Below are positions 1 through 10,763 of a stretch of DNA of 64,000 nucleotides, in pieces. Under the pieces are notes generated by a model that did no database searches, had not been told where the DNA came from, and saw nothing but the letters and a program-made list of their open reading frames with translations. The stretch's first letter is position 1. Every line of letters begins with the position of its first letter. Source of the stretch: Macrostomum hystrix (taxonomy: Eukaryota; Platyhelminthes; Macrostomidae); contig CATNEN010000038.1 of the NCBI GenBank assembly GCA_950097015.1, positions 6,183,001-6,247,000 of the forward strand, read 5' to 3'. Made by a program: the position numbers and the translations under genes.

Positions 1-555
1 ACCATTTGGTTGCCAACCGAGTTTTCCGCGACGCTTGTAGATACTCCATTGCCGCAGATGCCCTCCAGTGCGGCAGAGCGGTCCGCCAGCTGTTCCGGGC
101 TGAGTTTGCTCCAATCGGAGTCCTTCAGCAGCGTCTCGCGAATGCCCTTTAGCTGTAGGGCCAGCAGTCGGTGTCTTGCTTGGCAGTCTCTGATCGCCTC
201 CTTTATGAGTTTAGGGCGTGACTTCCGGTACAGAAGCTCGAGGGCGAAGCACAGTTCCCTCCGCGATTCTCCTTGCCGTCGCTTCCAGCTCTCGAACTCT
301 GACACCGAACTCTGACACCGAAGAAGTTCTCCTTACTACTGTAGCACTCTGGATGAGCTCGTCTTTGATGCTCTTGTAGCACTTCTTCTTTTCCTGTGCC
401 AGGTCCCACACAAATACAAGCGCTCCACCAGATATCAGCAGTTTGATTTTAGAGTTCATCTGGGCATCATCCCACTTTGAGTCTTCAGCGAAATCCTCGA
501 ACAACTGCAGCCACATATTGATGTCTGTGTCGTCTGCACCATCTATTATCATCAT
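1..555 (-). pseudogene. Retrotransposon gag-like fragment, frameshifted, runs off the window edge
   Basis: The minus strand encodes about 90 residues containing WLQLFEDFAEDSKWDD and later ALVFVWDL. This layout (Trp-containing helix, then a hydrophobic helix, then a Tyr/Lys-rich stretch) is what LTR-retrotransposon gag proteins look like, but I have no specific match. The frame breaks near position 300, where a 13-bp segment is directly duplicated, and again near 215. A second open frame then continues to position 1 with a leucine-rich helical segment. The two breaks suggest a dead copy. No protease, reverse transcriptase or LTR is visible inside the window. It could also be a fragment of an unrelated helical protein. 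Confidence 0.35.
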
Positions 556-599
556 CTATCTCATCTCTTGTCATTATCTAGCCGATCTTGTCATCGAAA

Positions 600-965
600 C
601 CGGTCTGTCAGCGTTTGCCTCTCGCACCAATGTCCCTGAGCTCCATTCTGCGGCGAGGCCACATTAAATTGGGCGCAGCCGCGGAGAGAAGGCTTGGAGG
701 CTTATCGTGCAATTTATACTCATGAGGGCCAACCTCCAAGGAACAGCGAAATTGTACACTGCTGACAATGAGAAAGTCATTGCAGATGTACACACCTGTG
801 TGAGCGTGCGTCTGCTTACGGTATCTGTGTGTGTGTGTGTGTGCTCAGGAGTCAGCGGAATGGGTAGAATTGCCACTTCGCAGGCTGCTGGTCTAGTGTT
901 ACCAAATGATGTGCCATTGCCCGCCGACCTGCTAAGTATTATTACTATTTTTATTTTTATTACTG
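600..965 (+). repeat. tRNA-derived SINE (family 1), 5'-truncated copy
   Basis: This copy aligns by eye with copies at 16832, 29955 and 20425 and, inverted, at 63840. It retains the CCTCTCGCACCA segment, a degenerate B-box region, the block GGGCGCAGCCGCGGAGA, the CCAACCTCCAAGG block and a (TG)n stretch. It ends in a TATTATTACTATTTT-like tail. The A box is lost. Repeats of this kind are transcribed by RNA polymerase III and copied by a partner LINE. Confidence 0.75.
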
Positions 966-1590
966 TTATTGTAAGTTATGGCTCAACAAATATTTATAGA
1001 AATCTGTCTCTGGATCCGCCATTGTTCACATGTGCACCAATTCTTGTTCTAGAGCATAGCTACACGTGCCATTCATTTAATATACTATTAACATATAAAA
1101 TTATGCAACAAAATAGGAAGGCCCTATTAACCGACAAGACAATACAAAATGTAACTAGATAAAATAATTTTAACATTTAACAACCGCCTGCTGCCCAATG
1201 TAATTGATTATTTGGACAAACACTAGTAATCTAAGAGCGTTCCGACAATCACCTTAGCAATGTACTATTTAGCAATGGCCATCTAGCCATACAAGCTATT
1301 ATAGCTTAAAAGCCTAACTCTTAAAGCCGAAGAAACGAAATTGAAATTGACATACAGTAAACAAGCAAAATTGCAAGACCAAAATTCAATTGTAAATTTT
1401 TAAATACACGTAGTGAAACACTAGGAAATGTATAACAACAAAAAGCGTGAATGCACAGCCACTCTGAAGCTGACAGTTTACCTGTTTACCTTGAACTAAC
1501 ATCACTTAAAATATATGGCTTTAAACAGGGTTAAATTGCAATGTGATTTAGGAATCCGGTTTCAAGCGTGTAATAAAATTTCCTAAAGAC
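966..1590. other. AT-rich spacer, 3' flank of glycosyltransferase gene A
   Basis: I see no credible coding frame or RNA gene here. An AATAAA-like signal for the minus-strand gene A is not obvious beyond general AT richness. Confidence 0.5.
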
Positions 1591-2778
1591 CTAGTAGACA
1601 CCAAAGAGAATGTAGCGGCACATCTCGCCATAGTTCGAGTCCAGAGTCTTGATGTTATCCAAGTTGTGCTGCTTGCCGTACTTGCGAAACCACAGGTGCA
1701 TCACGTAATTCTTCTTCCGCCAGTCCCACCTCTTTTGCTTTCCGATGCCATAAATCCAGTCCACCTCCTCCGGAGTCCAGTTCGGCCGGTCCATGCTCTC
1801 CTCCTCCACGTGGCACAGGTCGGGAAAGACGGCCTGCATTGTGCTCGGCAGCTTCACGGAATGGTCGCCCCAGGCTTCGTCGTTGAACACCTGGTACGCT
1901 GTGTGCCACATCGCCAGAAATGTGCTGCCCTGCGCAGCCATAAAGACGCCATTGCACAAGCCGTACGGAACTTCCCTGCCGATAGTGCAGGGGAACTTCC
2001 GCAGAGGCTCCAGCGGCTTCAGCACAAACACATCGATGTCCATGTAGACTCCACCGAACACCAGCACGGCCTCCAGCCTCACCACATCTGACTGGTGCTC
2101 CTTGCCGTGTACTGGCACCGTGTACACAGACGTGGGCACCGGTCTCCGCACCATGATGACCTTCTCCTCGAAGTCGGTCTCCGTGAGGTTCCTCCTCACC
2201 CGCTCCCACCACTGTCCGGTGGGCGGCTTGCCGGGAGCGTACCACAGCAGTAGGCGGTGCGGCTTCATCACATGCAGGCAGCTGAGCAGGCTGACCATGT
2301 GGTGGAACTGCAGGTTCGTGTCACCGAATGGCAGCACAAAGTGGGCAATGTTGGGCACCAGAAACCCGGGCTTCACTGCGGACTTGGCCACTGCATGAAT
2401 CTCTTCAACTGTGAACTTCTTGCCGCTGGGACTGTGTGGCATCCACTGCGCGGTGCTGACTGCCGGCAGGTAGCTGGCCATCATCTGCTCCAGGCGGTGA
2501 TGGTACCTTCCACTGTAAGGCCTGGCAGCGTCCTTTAGTCGCGGTAAGTTAAATCTCAAGGCTTGCGTATCCATGGCCTGTAATAATGGAGTCTTTCTTT
2601 GACTAGCGGACAATGCGATTTCAGCAGGAACGCTTCGATAAAGTAGCACGCTTTGATCGAGAATGACGAGCGGATAGACATAGTACAGGCTGAGTAGCAA
2701 GGCGCAGGTCAGGCAGAGTATCAGTACAGGAAGCAGCCGCCTTGGCGACTCGCTGCATCCGAGTATTCGCTGCGACAT
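1591..2778 (-). CDS. GT32-type DXD glycosyltransferase, type II Golgi membrane protein, paralogue A
   Basis: A 395-residue protein in a single exon. A short cytoplasmic tail is followed by one membrane segment at about residues 15-40, then a stem and the catalytic domain from about residue 138. The metal/nucleotide-sugar motif is in GGVYMDIDVFVLKPL, with the DXD at residues 247-249. The preceding SDVVRLEAVLVFGG matches the DXD region of the GT32 / alpha-1,4-glycosyltransferase (A4GALT/A4GNT-like) families, which add Gal or GlcNAc in the Golgi lumen. NLT near residue 197 is a glycosylation site. The first ATG (2778) was chosen because the frame upstream reaches only a splice acceptor (TTTGCAG, near 2857), so a non-coding 5' exon or trans-splice site is likely. 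Donor and acceptor sugars cannot be deduced. Two close paralogues lie downstream in the window. Confidence 0.9.
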   Translation of the reverse strand: MSQRILGCSESPRRLLPVLILCLTCALLLSLYYVYPLVILDQSVLLYRSVPAEIALSASQRKTPLLQAMDTQALRFNLPRLKDAARPYSGRYHHRLEQMMASYLPAVSTAQWMPHSPSGKKFTVEEIHAVAKSAVKPGFLVPNIAHFVLPFGDTNLQFHHMVSLLSCLHVMKPHRLLLWYAPGKPPTGQWWERVRRNLTETDFEEKVIMVRRPVPTSVYTVPVHGKEHQSDVVRLEAVLVFGGVYMDIDVFVLKPLEPLRKFPCTIGREVPYGLCNGVFMAAQGSTFLAMWHTAYQVFNDEAWGDHSVKLPSTMQAVFPDLCHVEEESMDRPNWTPEEVDWIYGIGKQKRWDWRKKNYVMHLWFRKYGKQHNLDNIKTLDSNYGEMCRYILFGVY

Positions 2779-2936
2779 CCTCACCGACGCAGAGTCAGCA
2801 GAGTGCGCGGGGCAACGACTGCCATTTGTTGGCTGATCCTGCTTCTGGATATCTGCCTGCAAATGTCAGTTATAGACTAGCTAATTAGCTTAGAAATCTA
2901 GCTTTTGGCTTTAGGTCAGAGTGGTATACCTTGTGC

Positions 2937-3646
2937 CCTAACAGCTCAGTCAGAAACCTAACCAGCTCAGTCAGAAACCTAACCAGCTCAGTCAGAAACC
3001 TAACCAGCTCAGTCAGAAACCTAACCAGCTCAGTCAGAAACCTAACCAGCTCAGTCAGAAACCTAACCAGCTCAGTCAGAAACCTAACCAGCTCAGTCAG
3101 AAACCTAACCAGCTCAGTCAGAAACCTAACCAGCTCAGTCAGAAACCTAACCAGCTCAGTCAGAAACCTAACCAGCTCAGTCAGTCAGAAACCTAACCAG
3201 CTCAGTCAGAAACCTAACCAGCTCAGTCAGTCAGAAACCTAACCAGCTCAGTCAGTCAGAAACCTAACCAGCTCAGTCAGTCAGAAACCTAACCAGCTCA
3301 GTCAGTCAGAAACCTAACCAGCTCAGTCAGTCAGAAACCTAACCAGCTCAGTCAGAAACCTAACCAGCTCAGTCAGAAACCTAACCAGCTCAGTCAGAAA
3401 CCTAACCAGCTCAGTCAGTCAGAAACCTAACCAGCTCAGTCAGAAACCTAACCAGCTCAGTCAGAAACCTAACCAGCTCAGTCAGTCAGAAACCTAACCA
3501 GCTCAGTCAGTCAGAAACCTAACCAGCTCAGTCAGTCAGAAACCTAACCAGCTCAGTCAGAAACCTAACCAGCTCAGTCAGAAACCTAACCAGCTCAGTC
3601 AGAAACCTAACCAGCTCAGTCAGAAACCTAACCAGCTCAGTCAGAC
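2937..3646. repeat. Minisatellite, 21-bp unit with 25-bp variants
   Basis: About 32 head-to-tail copies of CTCAGTCAGAAACCTAACCAG. A 25-bp variant, in which GTCA is duplicated, is interspersed in runs. The array sits directly upstream of gene A, beyond its inferred 5' splice acceptor, so it probably lies in the first intron of gene A. Confidence 0.97.
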
Positions 3647-5374
3647 TTCAGGTAAGAAACCCTTGAATCCGATCTTATTTGAAGCTGCTTCTAGGTAGGT
3701 TATTCGAAGTCAGACCTCAGGCTCAGACACGCATTTGAGATGCATGACATAGGTCGAGTTTTCGTCGCTATTTTTTAACTCTAAACTTTGCAAGTTATTA
3801 TTATTATTATTTTTATTATTATTACTAAGCCACTCACCTTGTAATACGCGCCACGGGTAGGGCTTAATCAAATAAATCAGCAAACCATAGGGTAACGGTG
3901 ATAACCTTTTTGATTTGGAAATTATTCTGAAATACACTTTAGTTCGCTTTTCGCTATTCTGTATGAAGTGCAGTTAAAAAATAGACAGATTTCTGCACTT
4001 AGCTAAAATAAAGATATAATTGTCAGGGCTGGATCTTCGATCTGGGGGCTGAGTGCATGATCACTTGGTTTGTATTATAAAGCCAACGACTAAGGGGGGA
4101 GGGAAGGAAGAGATGGGGCACCCGCCTCTTCTCCGCTGACTGTGCAAATGTACACTAGCCCCGGGGCGGGCCACGCTAGGAGCGAACTGTACATTCATTC
4201 TAGCATGCACCCACCCCCACTTGTCACATAAAAACCTTGACAGAAAGCTGTGCTTTCACTCTCTTTAAGTTGTGCTAACACTTCTTCAGTCTTCGGTTTG
4301 CTTAACATAATGACAAACAAGTTTGGCCCAGTTGTAGATTAAGGCGTACGAACACCTTAGTGTTCGTACGTTTTGATATAAATGCATTTTATTTTGTATT
4401 CTTTTTGGTGTTGACTGTTTTCAATTATTAGTTGGGATGAGTGAGCCAGTAATGGCCAAGAGGAAGCCGAGCGTAAGCGAGTCTTTCTCTTGGTCATTAC
4501 GGATGCGATATCTCATCTTGATAAGATATAACCAACGTGTCAGGATAGGAAAGCACGTTTTTCAACTTTTAACGATTGCCGCTTTTGCCCAGTTGAATGC
4601 GGTTTTTGCAAAACATGCAAAAGACTTGGGTCTATGTACTGAAGTGAAAAGCGTTGCCATGGCAACCAAAAACATGATCTTTTTTGGACACGACAAAAAT
4701 TGGTCTCTCGGCGCGCTTATTTTGGCATTTTATGGTGTCACCAAGTGACTATCCAGTCGATGCGGGCTATAGAAGCCTACAATGATTTGATATGGAAGTT
4801 TTCTTGCTGACCCATCTTCTGGGTCAAAGGGTCAAAAAACGGGTTTTTGAGGTTGAAAAAAGGTGCATGTTTTTTTACTTTGACTTGCTGGTCGTAACCC
4901 TAACACATGGGCCTACTTGATGGTGAAGAAATTTTTTGACCGTGTACTTTTGTGATTGAAAAATGTGCACTTTTAAAGTACTTTTAGTACAGGGTGCACT
5001 TTGGACGCCTCTATGACACAGAAAGGTGACTTGAATTGCATTTCAACACATGTCAACCAACTTTCTTGGGTGTCGCCTATACGACAATGTTGGTTTCAGA
5101 CTGATTGGATGTTGTTTACCGAAGATGTGGGTAATTAAATCCCAAAAACGTGATTTTGGTCATTTTTAGTCATTTCTCGAGGTACAAAACTGCATGGCCA
5201 GAACGTATTTGGTGTGCGATTTGAATGCGGCTTCAGTTTTTTGAAGCGCAACAAATGTGCGCACAAAATGTATATTTTGAATTTTCTAAGCATCCACTTG
5301 CCCCGAAGGTGGATGCGAAAATCCCAAATTTTGACCCCCCGGGGGGCTAAAACATGCAAAACGGGATCAGTCAT
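3647..5374. other. Non-coding or unrecognised DNA
   Basis: Contains a (TTA)n tract at about 3797-3830, an A/T-rich stretch and one 103-codon open frame at 4437-4748 with no recognisable motif. I do not call a gene. The hairpin at 4345-4370 is listed separately. Confidence 0.4.
4345..4370. repeat. Perfect short hairpin, 11-bp arms
   Basis: CGTACGAACAC and GTGTTCGTACG form perfect arms around a 4-base CTTA loop. The hairpin lies in non-coding DNA and its function is unknown. It may be the end of a small transposon or chance. Confidence 0.8.
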
Positions 5375-6265
5375 AACTTTTGAATACTGTATCCGTTGGT
5401 GTTGCGCTAAGCGTTGCTGAATTGCATTTAGACCCTCTTTCATTTGATACTAGACTCGTGCACACACATTCAGTAGTTGGCCATCTGTACTAAAATATGT
5501 ACCTGTACAGGTGTACGTGTGAGAGAAAAAGTTTTCCATTTCTGCCTCTACGATAGTGCACTTTGTCGCATTGAGCTGAAAATGGTGTCAATAGACGCAT
5601 GTGGATGTTTGAAAGAGAATGACATGTCAACTTAAAGTCAGCGTCACATTCAAGATGCTAAATTTTGATTTGCAGCTGGAAAACGTGTTGTTTTCGTAGA
5701 AATTGAATAAATCATGCAATTTTTCGAACCTTTAAAGGTAAATTTTGTAAAAACGGTCTTGCGAATTTTTTATGTACAGAGACAAAATGTACCCAATACT
5801 ATGCTGCATCCGATGAGCAGCTGCATTAGTGTTGGAAAATTCGATTTTTCGAAATGGAAGGCACATTGCAGCAATTTTTACACCCGGGGGCCGGGGCCCA
5901 TGCCAATTTCTCATAAGATTACTCATAAGATTTTAGTAGTACAACTTCTCGAATAAAGTTTGGTGTCGTTGGATAGCATTTAGATTTTAGAGCCCTCTTC
6001 AAAAGGACAGCATCCATGCCTGCCTGTGAACATTGTTTGAGCGTCAGTACACGATGCAGTACTTTTAAGAGAAGCAGCATTTTCGAGTTTACTCTTATAA
6101 AATGTTGTTCTTTGCCCCAATGTCATTGAAAATGGTTTCAATAGATGCGTCTATTCTAGATGTTTCCAAGACAATGACATGTCACTTGAAGCTGTACATC
6201 ACGATTCACATTTCAGATGTACATTATTGATTTTCATTTATAAAACGTGTTTTTATCCACACAAA
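5375..6265. repeat. Ancient tandem duplication of about 550 bp
   Basis: Two diverged blocks follow each other. Shared landmarks in order are TTGCATTTAGA / TAGCATTTAGA, GAAAATGGTGTCAATAGA / GAAAATGGTTTCAATAGA, AATGACATGTCA and AAAACGTGTT. The blocks start near 5375 and 5920. No ORF spans either block and its identity is unknown. Confidence 0.5.
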
Positions 6266-7129
6266 TAATGCAACCTTGAGTGAAAATTGTGCTAAAATTG
6301 TTAAGTTAATTGTTAATTGTTAAAATTGTTAAATCGCATGTAAGTTTTGCATATAAACTGTGTGCCCAGCATTGAAATGAATGTTTGAAAGAAAGGTGCT
6401 TTAGTCTTGGAAAGTTTAATTATATGATGAAGTATGAATAGGAAGTAAGGAGTAATTAATGAAAGATCATCCTGCTTTTTGAAATCAACTTTTTTGCATT
6501 ACATGAAAATTGAAACCGAAATTTCATTAGTTGAAGCTTGACTTAAATAGAATACACAGGCTACAGCCCTCCATGCATTTGTCATTGTTTGTTTGTGGGG
6601 ACGAGATTTCTGTCTATTGAGGTTTGAATGTACATAAGTTGGGGCCAAGGCTTTCGCATTCGCCTGCGGGGATGAAATGGATGGCTGTGCCGCCCGATCG
6701 ATAAAAATCGATGGGAGGGGTTCTCTCAGCCTGAGTGTCTATGACTCTATGGCTTGAAGGAGTGCTATAGCGGGCCAGCCCCTCCCTTTTGTTTAATGTA
6801 CATGGCCCAGCTGAGATCGTCTTATCTAAGTTCTCTCCACATGCAGTGCAGAGGGTCCCTTTCCTTTGCGTTGTTAAAATATATGGCTTATTGAAATGGG
6901 CCGTACTTTAGCTGACGATAGAAATTTAGACTTTGATATAGCGGGGATTGATAATTAATAAAGTTGGACGAATGATTAAAGACACTGCGCCTCCTCTCTT
7001 TATTAAAATTTTGAGAAATCATTGAACGCCAAGAGATTTATGGCGGGTCTGGGAGAGAGAACGGAAGGGCAGGGGTCAGTCAGAGTCAGACAGATGAAGT
7101 TCAACTCTGTTTGAAATTTTGAATTTAAG

Positions 7130-7265
7130 TAGATGGTAATTTCTTGAGAGGTCAAGTGTATCAGATGTGTATCAGGCCAGTGCTATTGTATGGGTATGAG
7201 ATGTGGGTAGGAGTGCAGAGGAGAATTGGCTCCAAGTGACCCTTATTTGAGAGGTTGAATTTGAG
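7130..7265 (+). pseudogene. Non-LTR retrotransposon fragment (end of reverse-transcriptase domain)
   Basis: A broken frame contains MCIRPVLLYGYEMW, matching the RPVLLYGxExW motif found just after the catalytic core of LINE reverse transcriptases. Stop codons interrupt the frame within 30 codons. It continues weakly into the following 250 bp. It is a short dead fragment. Confidence 0.6.
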
Positions 7266-7270
7266 ACCAT

Positions 7271-8226
7271 TATAACCCTATAACCAAGTTATTAGCATTG
7301 AGCAATGTGTCAAACATGTCCTCAATGGCACAATGGCAAGCCAGAAGCGTCGAAACTGAATTTCTGGAAGAAGACGGGTCCTTTGGGGAACGAGCTGGAA
7401 GGGGGGCAGATCGTGCAGTGGGAGATGAGCAAGAACAGGGCGGATTCCGTAGAGGATGAGCTGGAAGAGGGATGCAAGAGGATAGATGGGACCAGCGGTG
7501 AGGGAGGCACCGGTCATAGGTAGCTCCGAACGCATTGAAGTTGACTTCGGTTGACTTGGCAGATCCGATAATCTGTTTGTTGTTAATTGAAATGTTTCGT
7601 TTATTTAAGCCAATGTAAAAAATTCGTTTTGCAAATAAACTGTTCTGTGCAACCGGGCCAGTTTGAATTCTCAGCAGCTCGTCTCGCACTTGTGCGCTTG
7701 TGTGTTTCTAAAGACTGCGCTGTTCAGTCTTTTCTTTTCAATCTGTTCATTTCAGTATTTCAGTCTTCAGTTCACTCCTTGTTTCTTGGTCGGTAGAAAT
7801 CGGCACTTGAATCCCAGACAATCGAAGCATCCTAGCCTCATTGAGAATCGCCTTCCGGGCTTCATCGACAATCGCCCTCACAGCCTCTATCTCCTTAGTG
7901 AGAGAGAGAGAGAGTGAGTGAGTATTATATATGAGCCAGTGAGAAAGACAGAGACCTTTCGATACATATCGGATACGTATTGGTTAAGCTTTGAAGCACT
8001 CGCTGCATACTTTGATATGCATCACGGCTCACTCATCCCGTAATAAGTCACCGACTTCATTACTAGCCTAGTACAAACTCGCTCCGCTTCCGTTTCGACG
8101 TTCGGAGGGGGTAGGTGAATGAACTCGATAATGTTACATGCAGTAATATATAACTATAATCTCCCTCAATTCTCTCCCATGTTGGGAGATATATGCTGCT
8201 CATGTACGTTAAGGGTCTGTTAAAAG
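7271..8226. other. No confident gene; possible LTR-like stretch and GA microsatellite
   Basis: Overlapping small frames (72-139 codons) lack motifs. An AATAAA signal near 7634 followed by a T/C-rich stretch could be an LTR or a 3' UTR remnant, but no matching partner repeat is present. A short (GA)n tract lies near 7899-7915. Confidence 0.3.
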
Positions 8227-8577
8227 AATCTAGGAGTGAAACAGTTAGGAGTGAGCACACACTAGGAGCTAGGAGCAAACTCTAGGAGCTAGGAGCATAC
8301 TGTAGGAGCTAGGAGCGAACTGTAGGAGCTAGGAGCGAACTCTAGGAGTTAAGAGCGAACTATAGGAGCTAGGAGCACACTCTAGGAGCTAGGAGCACAC
8401 TCTAGGAGCTAGGACCGAACTCTATGAGCTTGAAGCACACTATAGAAGCTAGGAGCGAACTATAGGAGCTAGGACCAAACTCTATGAGCTTGGAGCACAC
8501 TCTAGGAGCTAGGAGCGAACTCTAGGAGCTAGGAGGGAACTATAGAAGCTATAGGAGCACACTATAGGAACTAGGAC
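8227..8577. repeat. Minisatellite, 20-bp unit
   Basis: About 17 imperfect copies of AGGAGCTAGGAGCACACTCT, followed by a short (AAC)n tract. Confidence 0.95.
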
Positions 8578-8599
8578 AAAAACAACAACAACAACAACA

Positions 8600-9130
8600 A
8601 GAGACGCTAGCTCCAAAAGTCAGGGAGGCAGCGTCACATGGCGCGCCGCAGAGCCAGCGCGCGAACATGGTCCGCGCCGGTGGCAGTGTCGGGCGCCCCG
8701 GCGTCGTTCAGCAAGCAGTCGACGTAGCGGTGGGTCCGAGCCTGGCCGCGCCTGAACGGGCCCTGCAGGGTGAGCAGCAGGACGTCCTCGGCGGGCTGGC
8801 GGCAGTAGCTCTCGGCTCGAATAACGTGGCTCGCTTGTCGAGGTCGCCGCTGGCGCAGGATGGTGGACGGGCGTTGCAGCTGGGCTTTCTCGGACAGAGC
8901 CTCGGCCCCGACACTCTCGTCAGCTTGAAAGACCGCACGCAGAAGCCCCGAGTGCGCCGAGTCCAGCTGCCGCTCCAGCGTAGCCGTCAGCGCCCAGGAC
9001 TCGGCGTTGTACAGCAGGACGCGCTCTTGACCACCGCCTGCCACATCCGAGCCCTCTGGCGGTCAGGCAGCGCTGTGGATCTGCATCGCCCAGATGTTCA
9101 ACGATTCTCATAGGGATAGCGAAGTTTGCC
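8600..9130 (-). pseudogene. Non-LTR retrotransposon fragment (post-RT C-terminal region)
   Basis: The minus strand encodes LLYNAESWALTATLERQLD followed by HSGLLRAVF. This matches the LLYgxExW...lexrLd...LLRa segment downstream of the YADD box in LINE polyproteins. About 135 codons are open, and upstream (near 9045) a one-base shift is needed to join AVVKS to the motif. GC content is much higher than in the flanks. No endonuclease or polymerase core remains, so it is a 5'-truncated dead copy. Confidence 0.75.
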
Positions 9131-9206
9131 AGCAGGACATTTACAAGCATTTACAAGCTGTAAATTTTCTGCTTTAAAGGCATCCAGCTTCATTTTTTGT
9201 TTGAAG

Positions 9207-9723
9207 ATACTAGTAAATAGGTGCATGTGTGGAGAATTAGTTTTGAATACATCATACTTGTATTCGACTCAATCATTGAGTCTATCATAAGGCAATCGTA
9301 TACAATAATTTACTCGTACAGATAGGTAGTCACAATGTAGCAATCAAACGAAACTCTCCCTGTTTGTATATGAGAGTGCAACATAGTGCCTTAGAAGATA
9401 AAGTCACATATAGACGCAGTCTGAATCTTCGGTGCAGTCTGAGTTACTCATAGTTACGACTCTAACTAATATAGTCAAGTTTGTAAGAACGAAGTACCGA
9501 AGTCAATTAATTAACACACAATTAAGTAAAACACCAGAGCTTTAATGTTTGGCTTTATTAACACAATAATCTTCTATAAGGCACTATGTTGCTCTCTCAT
9601 ATCCAACCGTGTGAATAACTACATTGTGATTACATACCTGTACGAGTGGTCGAGTACAACTATTACCGTATGAATTATAGGCTCAATGATTGAGCATTAC
9701 AAGTGCCTATTTAGAAGTTTATA
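9207..9723. mobile_element. Foldback element with long imperfect inverted arms
   Basis: The left arm (9207-9399) and right arm (9569-9723) are inverted copies. Shared blocks include CTCAATCATTGAG, ACTCGTACAG, TCACAATGTAG and CAACATAGTGCCTT. The left arm has an extra block of about 30 bp. The 170-bp loop has no ORF. This is the architecture of a MITE or foldback transposon. Homology may extend outward on both sides, because AACGATTCT at about 9100 and AGAATCGTT at about 9764 are also inverted. Confidence 0.75.
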
Positions 9724-9810
9724 CAGGGCAATGTTACTTGTTCTTGTCCCCAGGGTCTTCGACAAGAATCGTTGAATATCTCGACGATGCTGACTTGGAC
9801 GGCTTGGAAA

Positions 9811-10570
9811 ATTAGCTTATCGAAAAGGGCGGAACAATTTGAGCCATAATGGGGACTTTCATGAAAATCTGTCATTCGGTTTGGGAGCTATCGTGAAGTA
9901 GGCAGTGGGAATTTAAAATACCCCGTGGTCTTTCCCTGGGAGAAATAACATAGTCTTTAGAGAACTTAAACAATTCAAAACAAAATCTAATGAACTTAAA
10001 TAACTAAGGCCAAGAACAATTTTACGATACAAACCGCTGCTGTCATTTACCAACAATGGCGCTCTCACATCAGCTTACTTATTTGGTAGCTATATTACAG
10101 GATGAGGCGAAAACCAACTCTTCGAAGATTGAAGAGTAAAAAGCATTCTTTGGATTGAATACCGATAACAAATACATTGAGAGTCGATCATGGTAAGTCC
10201 ATGGATCGATGACTCGCCTCCAGGCGTCGACGTCATTCGTCACGATGTAAATCGCTGACTCGCATTACACATTACTAAAAGTTGCGAAAATGGAAACGTG
10301 TAGCTTTTGTGAAAAAGTTTGTTTCTTAAATACAGCTCCTAAAGTAGCTAGTGAAAACTTTAAACCGTTTGATGCCAAACTTATTTAATTAGAAACTCAA
10401 GATCCGAGTTTAGACATTGGCTAAACTCAAAAATCTCATCAAAGAGGCCATCGTTTTTATTGATTACACCTGCCCCAATTGGGCCCGACGTTCAACCGAC
10501 GACAGCCAAGCTATTCTGCTGCGCATCTGAAGGCTGCGTAGGGCTGTGCAGTCCATGAACTCGTGGCACA
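9811..10570. other. Spacer without recognisable genes
   Basis: Short frames only, no domain recognised. AT-rich with scattered stops on both strands. Confidence 0.5.
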
Positions 10571-10574
10571 CAAA

Positions 10575-10745
10575 CTACCATTAATTACCCAAGCTAATAC
10601 TGGTACCTGTTTAAATAAACTAAAGGTGAACTAAAGCGACACAGACTTAATTATTTTGCTAAAGGCAACACATTATTTTTGTGAGAATCGAACCACCACC
10701 CTTCAAGTCGTGAGTCGCAAACACAGAATAAGGCTACCCCCATCT
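10575..10745 (-). repeat. tRNA-derived SINE (family 2), diverged copy
   Basis: Read on the minus strand it has a B box GGTTCGATTC preceded by ACGACTTGAAGG. The central block GCCTTTAGCA...GCTTTAGTTCAC and the tail GTATTAGCTTGGGTAATTAA follow. The same order occurs at 46780-46955, so the two are copies of one family. It abuts the 3' end of glycosyltransferase B. Confidence 0.7.
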
Positions 10746-10763
10746 GAAAGGGTCGTAACTTAA

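Noticed and set aside
2931-3242. (SVRNLTS)n frame
   Set aside because: 21-bp minisatellite; 25-bp variant units destroy the frame after about 100 codons.
2937-3646. Could the regular direct repeats be a CRISPR array?
   Set aside because: There are no unique spacers, units are directly joined, and the context is an intron-containing animal genome.
4345-4370. Bacterial-type intrinsic terminator
   Set aside because: Hairpin plus short T-run resembles one, but the DNA is eukaryotic and no gene ends there.
4437-4748. 103-codon plus-strand frame
   Set aside because: No domain, no codon bias, in repeat-like DNA; not strong enough to call a gene.
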